Shown in pieces: positions 57,848 through 64,000 of a stretch of DNA of 64,000 nt. Location: contig NZ_CP094533.1 of the NCBI RefSeq assembly GCF_022811605.1, positions 372,001 through 436,000 of the forward strand, read 5' to 3'. The position numbers and the translations under genes are program-made. A model generated the notes under the pieces. That model had not been told where the DNA came from. It ran no database searches and worked only from the letters and a program-made list of their open reading frames with translations. The stretch's first letter is position 1; the number at the start of each line of letters is the position of its first letter. Source of the stretch: Agromyces soli. Lineage in GTDB: Bacteria > Actinomycetota > Actinomycetes > Actinomycetales > Microbacteriaceae.

Positions 57848-58906
57848 TCATCTGCCGGCCTCGAGCACGGCGTCCCAGGCGAGCTCGGAGGCCACAGCGG
57901 CGAGCGCGATCGAGTTGACCGCCTGCTCGCCGAGCCGGGTGCTGCCGGCGGGCGGCAGCGCGATCTCGTCGGTGGTGAGCGCGAAGAGCGTGTCGCCGTC
58001 GTGGTTGGTGTGGAACGGCTGGATGGCCCGGTGCATCGAGCTGTGCACCTGGCGGCCGAAGAGCCGCAGCTCCTTGTCGTCGAGCTTGACGTTCGTGACG
58101 ACCGCGGTGATCGTGGTGTTGCCGGCCGCCGTCACGGGCTGCTCGCCCGCGACGAGGGCCGCCTCGTAGTCCACGACGGGCAGGCGCCGCTCGCCCGTCT
58201 CCGGGTCGTAGTTGCCGCGGACGACCCGCCCGTCGCGGTCGACGATGACGCCGACCGGGTTCACGATCGTGACGACGAGGATGCGGATGTCGCCGATCTG
58301 CCGGAAGGCCGCGCCCTGCCCCGTGAACTCGCAGCGGGAGAGGTCGATCTTGCCCGCCGAGGCGGCGATGCCCGCGCCGACCCGGCCGACCGGGATGGCG
58401 TCGGGGCGGGCGGCCTCGAGCGCGGCCCGGCCGAGCGCCGCGTCGGGCACGATGCCGGTGTCGCGCGCACCCAGGTCGTAGATGACCGCGCCGGAGGCGG
58501 AACGCAGGTCCTGCCAGCCGACCCGGCCCTGCTCGCGCACGAGCAGTTCTTCGTCGACGCCCGTCGCAGCGGCGAGTCCGTAGGAGGAGCCGCCCGCGAA
58601 GCAGATCGCGTGGTTGAACTCCTCGTAGCGGCCGATGATGCCGATCGCGCCGCCGCGGGCGTCGACCGAGGTCCGGGCGCCGTTCGCGATCGTGATGACC
58701 GTCGCGCCGGTCGGCCCGTTCGCGTACTCGGCGGTGCCGACCGCGACGCCGGGGAAGTCGAAGGCGACGAGGCCGCGGCCGACGCCGTGACTCGGCACGA
58801 GCTCGACGTCGTCGTTGCCGACGCGGTCGCCCCAGTAGGGCGGGGGCGTGAGCCGGTGGGGCGCGGCGCGGCCGGCGTCGCTCGCGGCGGGGTCGATGAA
58901 CGGCAC
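57848..58906 (-). CDS. NylC-like P1-family (DmpA/NylC) N-terminal nucleophile amidase, copy 1
   Basis: This 352-residue enzyme is of the P1/DmpA family, closest in my recollection to NylC, the 6-aminohexanoate-oligomer endohydrolase. In NylC the nucleophile Thr267 is freed by autocleavage after Asn266, with Lys189, Asn219, Asp306 and Asp308 in the active site. Here N263/T264 (GNTTITAVVTN), K186 (ASAGKID), N216 (VNPVGV), D303 and D305 (DGDT) stand at the same spacing, so it should be active. I chose GTG 58906 because GGAAGG precedes it by seven bases and the length then matches NylC. ATG 58996, in an ATGA overlap with the previous gene, would add 30 residues with an Ala-Thr repeat. Confidence 0.82.
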   Translation of the reverse strand: MPFIDPAASDAGRAAPHRLTPPPYWGDRVGNDDVELVPSHGVGRGLVAFDFPGVAVGTAEYANGPTGATVITIANGARTSVDARGGAIGIIGRYEEFNHAICFAGGSSYGLAAATGVDEELLVREQGRVGWQDLRSASGAVIYDLGARDTGIVPDAALGRAALEAARPDAIPVGRVGAGIAASAGKIDLSRCEFTGQGAAFRQIGDIRILVVTIVNPVGVIVDRDGRVVRGNYDPETGERRLPVVDYEAALVAGEQPVTAAGNTTITAVVTNVKLDDKELRLFGRQVHSSMHRAIQPFHTNHDGDTLFALTTDEIALPPAGSTRLGEQAVNSIALAAVASELAWDAVLEAGR

Positions 58907-58920
58907 GTCGGATCCTTCCG

Positions 58921-58956
58921 TGGCGGTGGCGGTGGCGGTGGCGGTGGCGGTGGCGG
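58921..58956. repeat. Hexanucleotide tandem repeat (TGGCGG)6
   Basis: Six perfect copies of TGGCGG lie between the two NylC-like genes. If translation starts at ATG 58996 the array encodes alternating Ala and Thr in the N-terminus of copy 1; if it starts at GTG 58906 the array is in the short intergenic leader. Arrays of this kind change length easily by replication slippage. Confidence 0.85.
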
Positions 58957-58992
58957 GGGTCGTGGGAGCGCCGGTCGCGGGCGCTGCGGCGC

Positions 58993-60033
58993 TCATCGGG
59001 CCGCCTCGAGCACGGCGTCCCAGGCGAGCTCGGAGGCGAGCGCGCCGATCGCGATCGAGTTGACCGGGGCGTCGTCGTCCTCGGCGGGGACGCTCGGATT
59101 GAGGTCGACCTCGTCGGTCGTGAGCGCGAACAGGGTGTCGCCATCGAGCGCGGTGTGGAAGGGCTGGATGGCCCGGTTCATCGAGGAGTGCACCTGCCGG
59201 CCGAAGTGGATGAGCTCGCGGTCGCTCAGCCGCACGTTCGTGATCACCGCGGTGATCGTCGTGTTGCCGTGCTCGGCCCGCGGCTGCTGCGCCCGCTCGA
59301 TCGCCGCGACGTAGTCGCCCTCGAGGCGGCGCCGCTCGCCGCGCTCGGCGTCGTAGTTGCCGCGCACGACCTCGCCGTCGCGGTCGACGATGACGCCGAC
59401 CGGGTTCGGCACGGTGACGACGAGCACGCGCACCTCGCCCGCGCGGGCGAAGGCGGCTCCCTGGCCGGTGAGCTCGGTGCGGGCGTAGTCGATCTTGCCC
59501 GCGGAGGCGGTGGCCCCGGCGCCGACCCGGCCCACGGGGACGCGGCCGTGCCGGGCGGCGCGGATCGCGGCACGCCCCAGCGCGGCATCCGGGTGGATCG
59601 CCGTCTCGCGCGCCGAGTAGTCGTAGATGACCGCGGTCGAGACGAGCTGCAGGTCGTCGACGCCGCCCCGGTTTCCGCCGCGGGCGCGGAGCTCGTCGGC
59701 GACGCCCGAGCCGGCGGAGAGGCCGTACACCGAGCCGCCGGTGAGGCAGATCGCGTGGGCGAAGTACTCGAAGCCGTTGCTCATGCCGATCGCGCCGCCG
59801 CGCGCGTCGATCGCGAGCCGGGCGCCGGCCGGCACGTGCAGCACGGTGCAGCCGGTCGGGCCGTTCTCGTACGTGGCGACGCCGACCTCGACGCCGGGGA
59901 AGTCGTACGTGACGACGTCGCCCGACCAGTCGGTGCTCGGCACGAGCTCGACGTCGCGGTTCGTGGGGCGGGCGCCCCAGCTGGGCAGTCCGGCGAGCCG
60001 CGGCGGGATCGCGGTTGCTGAGCGGTCGGTCAC
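58993..60033 (-). CDS. NylC-like P1-family (DmpA/NylC) amidase, copy 2
   Basis: This 346-residue paralogue of the next gene has all catalytic positions expected from NylC with a constant offset of nine: K180 (ASAGKID), N210 (VPNPVGV), T258 after N257 (GNTTITAVITN), D297 and D299 (LDGDT). It should thus self-cleave to an alpha and a beta chain. The start is GTG 60033 in a GTGA overlap with the ABC ATPase stop, so transporter and hydrolase are made together. No signal peptide, so it acts inside the cell on imported substrate. The two copies differ considerably, suggesting different substrates or a mixed hetero-oligomer. Beta-aminopeptidase activity (DmpA, BapA) is the alternative. Confidence 0.85.
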   Translation of the reverse strand: MTDRSATAIPPRLAGLPSWGARPTNRDVELVPSTDWSGDVVTYDFPGVEVGVATYENGPTGCTVLHVPAGARLAIDARGGAIGMSNGFEYFAHAICLTGGSVYGLSAGSGVADELRARGGNRGGVDDLQLVSTAVIYDYSARETAIHPDAALGRAAIRAARHGRVPVGRVGAGATASAGKIDYARTELTGQGAAFARAGEVRVLVVTVPNPVGVIVDRDGEVVRGNYDAERGERRRLEGDYVAAIERAQQPRAEHGNTTITAVITNVRLSDRELIHFGRQVHSSMNRAIQPFHTALDGDTLFALTTDEVDLNPSVPAEDDDAPVNSIAIGALASELAWDAVLEAAR

Positions 60034-60794
60034 AGTGCCTCCAGGAGTTGGCGGGAGTATTCGTGTTCGGGGGTCTCGTAGAAGCGGGCGGTGTCGGCGA
60101 GCTCGACGATCTCGCCGAGCCGCATCACCGCGATCCGGTGGGCGAGGTAGCGCACGGCCGCGAGGTCGTGCGAGATGAAGAGGGCGCCGAAGCCGTGCTG
60201 CGCCTGCAGGTCGATGATGAGGTTCAGGATCTGCGCCTGCACGGACACGTCGAGCGCGCTCACCGCTTCGTCGAAGACGATGAAGCGCGGGTTCGTCACG
60301 AGCGCCCGGGCGATCGCGATGCGCTGGCGCTGCCCGCCCGAGAGCTCGTGCGGGAAGCGGGCGGCGAGGGCGGGGTCGAGCCGCACCTGGCGGAGCAGCT
60401 CGGCGACCCGCTCGGCGTGCGCGGTGAGGCGGGAGCCGTCGAGCGCGGCGAGCGGCTCCGCGACCGAGAGCCCGACGGGCATCCGCGGGTCGAGCGACCA
60501 GTGCGGGTTCTGCGGCACGGTCTGGATGAGGCCGCGGCGGGCCCGGCGCTGCTTCGGCCCGCCGATCGGCTCGCCGAGGAAGCGCACCGTGCCGCTCGTG
60601 GGCTCGCGCAACCCGAGGGCGACGCTCGCCGTGGTGCTCTTGCCCGAGCCGGACTCGCCGACGAGGCCGAGCGTCTCGCCGGCCCGCACGTCGAGGCTGA
60701 CCTCGCGCATGGCGACGAGCTCGCTGCGGCCGCGCCCCCAGCCGGTGCGGAACACCGTCGTGACGCGGTCGAGCTCGAGGATCGTCTCGCTCAT
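60030..60794 (-). CDS. Peptide/nickel-type ABC transporter ATP-binding protein (DppF type)
   Basis: This 254-residue ATPase has Walker [11 protein letters not shown], the peptide-importer segment TVPQNPHWSLDPRMP, signature LSGGQRQRIAIARAL, Walker B FIVFDEAVSALD and switch histidine LFISHDL. It overlaps the partner ATPase start region (ATGA at 60791-60794) and the NylC-like gene (GTGA at 60030-60033). It lacks the C-terminal oligopeptide-binding extension of some OppF proteins, ending soon after YETPEHEYSRQLLEAL. It energises import of the substrate of the downstream amidases. Confidence 0.92.
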   Translation of the reverse strand: MSETILELDRVTTVFRTGWGRGRSELVAMREVSLDVRAGETLGLVGESGSGKSTTASVALGLREPTSGTVRFLGEPIGGPKQRRARRGLIQTVPQNPHWSLDPRMPVGLSVAEPLAALDGSRLTAHAERVAELLRQVRLDPALAARFPHELSGGQRQRIAIARALVTNPRFIVFDEAVSALDVSVQAQILNLIIDLQAQHGFGALFISHDLAAVRYLAHRIAVMRLGEIVELADTARFYETPEHEYSRQLLEAL

Positions 60795-61729
60795 CGGGCC
60801 ACCACCTCCTCCTCGGGGGCCGGTTCGGGGTCGTCGGCTGATTCGGCATCCGTCTTCCTCGTCTTCGCACGCCGCTTCGCGGCGCGCTCGTCGTCGCGGA
60901 AGCTCTCGGCGAGCGTGGCGACGTCGACGGAGCTCGTCTCGATCCGCTCGCCCGGCTGCACGCCGGCCGGGTCGGCCGCGGCGAGGGCGACGGTATACGG
61001 ATGCGTCGGCGAGCCGAGCACCTGCTCGGCGGGACCGTCCTCGACGACGCGGCCGGCGTACATCACGGCGACCCGCTCGCACCAGCGGCCGACGCTGCGC
61101 AGATCGTGGCTCAGCCACAGCACCGTGGTGCCGGCATCACGGGCGAGGCCGAAGACGAGCTTCGTCACCTCGCTGCGCACGTTCGAGTCGAGCGCCGCGG
61201 TCGGCTCGTCGGCGATGAGGATGCGCGGGGAGCGCGCCATCGTCATCGCGATCACGATGCGCTGGGCCATCCCGCCGGAGATCTCGTGCGGGAAGAGCCG
61301 CAGCACCCGCTCGGGCTCACGCATCCGCACCCGCTCGAGGTGGCCGACGAGCGCGGCGCGGTCGTTCGGCAGGCCGCGGAGCGCGAGCTCGAGCTGTCGG
61401 CCGATGCGCATGGTCGGGTCGAGCGCCGAGATCGGGTCCTGCGGGATGAAGCCGAGCTGCTCGCGGCGGAGGGTGCGCAGCTCCTTCACGCCGAGCTGCA
61501 GCACGTCGTGCCCGTCGACGAGCACCCGGCCCTCCGGGTAGCTCGCGTTGCCGGGCAGCAGCCGCCCGACGAGCGAGCCGAGGGTCGACTTGCCGGAGCC
61601 GGACTCGCCGACGAGGCCGACCGTCTCCCCCGCGCGGACCGCGAGGCTCGCGCCGTCGAGGGCGCGCACGATGGTGCCGCCGGTCGAGTACTCGACCGTG
61701 ACGTCCTGGATGTCGAGGATGGCGCTCAT
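60791..61729 (-). CDS. Peptide/nickel-type ABC transporter ATP-binding protein (DppD type)
   Basis: This 312-residue ATPase has Walker [32 protein letters not shown], signature [15 protein letters not shown], Walker [13 protein letters not shown] and WLSHDL. The signature GGMAQR instead of GGQRQR is common in DppD-type subunits. After residue 255 comes a polar tail of about 55 residues, first an [20 protein letters not shown] segment typical of the family and then a charged Arg/Lys/Glu stretch without assigned role. It overlaps the permease stop by 4 bp. Confidence 0.92.
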   Translation of the reverse strand: MSAILDIQDVTVEYSTGGTIVRALDGASLAVRAGETVGLVGESGSGKSTLGSLVGRLLPGNASYPEGRVLVDGHDVLQLGVKELRTLRREQLGFIPQDPISALDPTMRIGRQLELALRGLPNDRAALVGHLERVRMREPERVLRLFPHEISGGMAQRIVIAMTMARSPRILIADEPTAALDSNVRSEVTKLVFGLARDAGTTVLWLSHDLRSVGRWCERVAVMYAGRVVEDGPAEQVLGSPTHPYTVALAAADPAGVQPGERIETSSVDVATLAESFRDDERAAKRRAKTRKTDAESADDPEPAPEEEVVAR

Positions 61730-62610
61730 TCGAGGGACCTCGCCTCTCTCGGTTCGAATCGGTCGCGCAGGCTGTCGCCGATGAGGTTGATGGCGAGGAT
61801 GGCGATGACGAGGATGATTCCCGGCAACAGGATCAGCCACGGCGCCTTCACCATGTAGAGCGTGCCCTCCTGCACGAGCAGCCCGAGGCTCGACCCCGGC
61901 AGCTGCACCCCGTAGCCGAGGAAGCTCAGTCCGCCCTCGACGAGGATCGCGACCGACAGCGCGTACGTGCCCTGCACCGCGATCGTGCCGGAGATGTTCC
62001 GCAGCACGTGCCGGGTCATGATGACGGGCGTCGATACCCCGCTGATCACCGCGGAGGTGATGAAGTCGCGCTGCGCCACGAGCCTGGTCGCCTGCCCGAC
62101 CATCCGCGTCATGAGCGGCACCGTGACGAGCACGATGCTGCAGAGCGCGGCGATGTAGCCGGGCCCGACGACGGCCGCGACGAGGATGGCGAGCACGATG
62201 GCGGGGAAGGCGTAGAGGATGTCGCCGACCCGCATGATCACTCCGCCGGTGCGGCCGCCGCGGTAGCCGGCGATGATGCCGCAGAGCGTCGCGATGACGG
62301 CGGTCAGCAGCACCGCGACCGCGGAGAGCAGCAGCGTCGTCATGACGCCCTCGAGCAGGCGCGGCAGCAGCGAGCGGCCGAGGCTGTCGGTGCCCGCCGG
62401 GTAGGCGAGCGAGGGCGCCGCGAGGCGCGGCCCGACGATCGCGGTCGGGCTGCCGCCGAGGCCGAAGAGGCGGCCGAGGAGCGCCGCCGTGAAGAGCACG
62501 GCGAGCGTCCACATCGCGGTCTTCGCGAGCCCGTCGAAGGAGGCGAGGTAGTCCCAGGAGCGGCGGAGCACGCCGCGCCGACGCCCCTCGAGCCGGATGA
62601 CGGCGGTCAT
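61726..62610 (-). CDS. Peptide/nickel-type ABC transporter permease (DppC type)
   Basis: This 294-residue permease has the DppC layout: a cytoplasmic N-terminus, a first helix [19 protein letters not shown], an extracytoplasmic segment with [16 protein letters not shown] typical of the family, and five further helices with an EAA loop near [18 protein letters not shown]. It is 4 bp overlapped with both neighbours. Confidence 0.92.
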   Translation of the reverse strand: MTAVIRLEGRRRGVLRRSWDYLASFDGLAKTAMWTLAVLFTAALLGRLFGLGGSPTAIVGPRLAAPSLAYPAGTDSLGRSLLPRLLEGVMTTLLLSAVAVLLTAVIATLCGIIAGYRGGRTGGVIMRVGDILYAFPAIVLAILVAAVVGPGYIAALCSIVLVTVPLMTRMVGQATRLVAQRDFITSAVISGVSTPVIMTRHVLRNISGTIAVQGTYALSVAILVEGGLSFLGYGVQLPGSSLGLLVQEGTLYMVKAPWLILLPGIILVIAILAINLIGDSLRDRFEPREARSLE

Positions 62611-63578
62611 GCGCCCCGTCCCTTCTTCGCGACGCTCACCCGCGGGTCGACGAGGCCGGTGAGCACGTCGATCAGGAGGCTCGCGATCACGAACACGGCG
62701 GTCGCGAGCAGCACGCCCGCCTGGATCACGGTGTAGTCGCGCCGGTCGAGCGCGAGCACGAGGTAGGAGCCGATGCCCGGCACGTTGAACACCCGCTCGA
62801 CGATGACGGCCCCACCGAGGAGGTAGGCCGTGATCGTCGCGGTGAGGGTGAGCACGGGGATCAGCGCGTTCCGCAGCACGTGGTGGCGGATGATGAAGCC
62901 CTTCGGCTCGCCGCGCGCCACCGAAGCGGCGATGTGCGGCTCGACGAGCACTCCGATCACGGCGTCCCGGGTGGTGCGCGCGGTGGCCGCGACGCAGAAC
63001 ACCGAGAGCACGAGGGCCGGCAGCAGCAGCGAGACCACGCCGCGGCCGAAGTCCGTCGTCGGCGAGGTGAACGCGCCGACCGAGAGCCCGAGGTCGAAGC
63101 GGGAGAAGAGGAACACGACGAGGCAGCCGAGCACGAACTCCGGGAAGCTGATGCCGATCGTGGAGACGATCCTGGCCGCCGCGCTGCCGCGGCCGGTCGA
63201 GGCGTGCGTGCCCGCGTAGACGCCGAGCGGGATGCCGATCGCGATCGTGACGAGCATCGCCATCCCGGCCAGCAGCGCGGTGACCGGCAGCCGGGAGGCG
63301 AGCTCGTCGAGCACCGGCTGCTGGCTCGCGAGCGAGAGCCCGAAGTCGCCGCGCGCCGCGTTGCCGAGCCAGAGCAGGTACTGCTCGGGCAGCGAGCGGT
63401 CGAAGCCGAAGCTCTGCCGCAGCTGCTCGCGCTGCTCCTCGTTCGAGAGCGGGCCGAGCACGATCTGGGCGAAGTCGCCGGGGAGGCTCCTGACCGCGGC
63501 GAAGATCAGGATGGATGCCCCGAGCAGCACGACGATCGCGCTGAGGAGCCTCCCCGGGAGCCAGTGGAGCAGGCGCAT
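62607..63578 (-). CDS. Peptide/nickel-type ABC transporter permease (DppB type)
   Basis: This 323-residue permease begins with a helix (LLSAIVVLLGASILIFAAVR) followed by SLPGDFAQIVLGPLSNEEQR, typical of DppB/OppB. Five more helices follow, with the EAA loop TTRDAVIGVLVEPHIAASVARGEPK, and the last segment VERVFNVPGIGSYLVLALDRRDY is a family hallmark. It starts 7 bp after the binding-protein stop and overlaps the DppC gene by 4 bp. Confidence 0.93.
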   Translation of the reverse strand: MRLLHWLPGRLLSAIVVLLGASILIFAAVRSLPGDFAQIVLGPLSNEEQREQLRQSFGFDRSLPEQYLLWLGNAARGDFGLSLASQQPVLDELASRLPVTALLAGMAMLVTIAIGIPLGVYAGTHASTGRGSAAARIVSTIGISFPEFVLGCLVVFLFSRFDLGLSVGAFTSPTTDFGRGVVSLLLPALVLSVFCVAATARTTRDAVIGVLVEPHIAASVARGEPKGFIIRHHVLRNALIPVLTLTATITAYLLGGAVIVERVFNVPGIGSYLVLALDRRDYTVIQAGVLLATAVFVIASLLIDVLTGLVDPRVSVAKKGRGA

Positions 63579-63585
63579 GGTGCCG

Positions 63586-64000
63586 TTAGCCCTCGCTCTT
63601 CAGACGGAAGTCCGTGACGTAGCGGAAGATGTCGCCGTAGCCCTCGTTGGAGTTGATCGTCGGGCTGATCAGGTCGTCGCGGTAGGCGATGACGCCGGGG
63701 CGGGTCATCAGCGGCACCTGCTCGGCGCCCTCGTCGACCGCGGCGCAGAGCTTCGTGAGCGTCGCGTCGCGACCCTCGCCGGCGGGCTCCTCGCTGGCGT
63801 CGACGACGAGCTGGTTGAGCTCGGGCGAGCCCTGCATGAAGCGCGCGGTGAAGCCGGCCTGGTCGGTGTTCCACCAGCGCGAGACCATCGCGGCGTCGCC
63901 GTAGCCGGCGTACCAGCTGACGCCGATGTCGGCGCCGGCGGTCTCCTCCGAGCCGTAGAAGGTGGCCCCGTAGGTGGCGTCGTCGACGATCTCGATGTCG
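63586..64000 (-). CDS. ABC transporter substrate-binding protein (SBP family 5), 3' part
   Basis: This is the C-terminal end, about 137 residues, of the peptide-type binding protein; the rest lies beyond the right edge. It has VSRWWNTDQAGFTARFMQGS and VPLMTRPGVIAYRDDLISPT followed by a YVTDFRL end, which is the end pattern of DppA/OppA-like proteins. The stop is TAA at 63586-63588. As the likely first gene of the operon it would decide substrate choice of the importer, but the ligand site is not in view. Confidence 0.85.
   Translation of the reverse strand, partial: DIEIVDDATYGATFYGSEETAGADIGVSWYAGYGDAAMVSRWWNTDQAGFTARFMQGSPELNQLVVDASEEPAGEGRDATLTKLCAAVDEGAEQVPLMTRPGVIAYRDDLISPTINSNEGYGDIFRYVTDFRLKSEG

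Noticed and set aside
58921..58956. Possible CRISPR or structured repeat array
   Set aside because: It is a simple six-base tandem repeat without spacers. No CRISPR array or cas gene is visible anywhere in the window.

Overview
The window is about 72-74% GC by eye, packed with genes on both strands, with frequent 4-bp ATGA/GTGA gene overlaps and TANNNT -10 boxes 5-7 bases before many start codons. Together with the gene content this points to an actinobacterium, most likely a member of the Microbacteriaceae (inference; no ribosomal RNA is present). The left edge cuts an amidohydrolase and the right edge cuts a peptide-transporter binding protein.

Region 1 (0.8-9.0 kb, minus strand) is a putrescine/GABA catabolic cluster: GABA aminotransferase, glutamate dehydrogenase, succinate-semialdehyde-type dehydrogenase, putrescine oxidase, a universal stress protein and an APC permease. 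Region 2 (9.2-16.7 kb, minus) is a compact operon of unclear purpose: beta-propeller protein, SnoaL-like protein, double-DUF427 protein and a three-gene ABC transporter of the Fe3+/2-aminoethylphosphonate/polyamine class. Region 3 (16.8-26.3 kb) has a LysR regulator divergent from a plus-strand operon carrying every enzyme from 3-hydroxyanthranilate to pyruvate plus acetyl-CoA by the 2-aminomuconate meta pathway, ending in kynureninase. A PucR regulator follows. A 37-bp bipartite element (TGTACA-N18-GACGCGGYGTACA) occurs with identical spacing upstream of both pucR and gabT, suggesting that PucR controls the putrescine/GABA genes.

Region 4 (28-46.7 kb) holds a GH1 beta-glucosidase, a 2337-residue cell-surface protein, an SGNH hydrolase, an FBP/EF-G-binding-type protein, a SufS-like PLP enzyme, a flavin-dependent monooxygenase, a DEAD-box helicase, an exo/endonuclease-phosphatase protein, a glycosyltransferase and a GIY-YIG-like protein. 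Three near-identical perfect or near-perfect palindromes with the core GCCCGACNTTCATGAANGTCGGGC sit in intergenic gaps at 6.3, 29.5 and 41.3 kb.

Region 5 (46.9-48.9 kb) is a visibly lower-GC patch with two unrecognised secreted proteins and a lipoprotein next to tRNA-Met and tRNA-Thr. Region 6 (49-55.6 kb) carries a GH13 alpha-glucosidase, an M23 peptidase, an inositol-monophosphatase-family protein and two membrane proteins. Region 7 (55.7 kb to the right edge, minus) is the most striking: a five-component peptide ABC transporter translationally coupled to two tandem NylC-like (P1/DmpA family) N-terminal nucleophile amidases, then a C45-family autoproteolytic hydrolase and a LacI regulator. 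It looks like a dedicated system for importing and hydrolysing amide-linked oligomers or N-acyl compounds.
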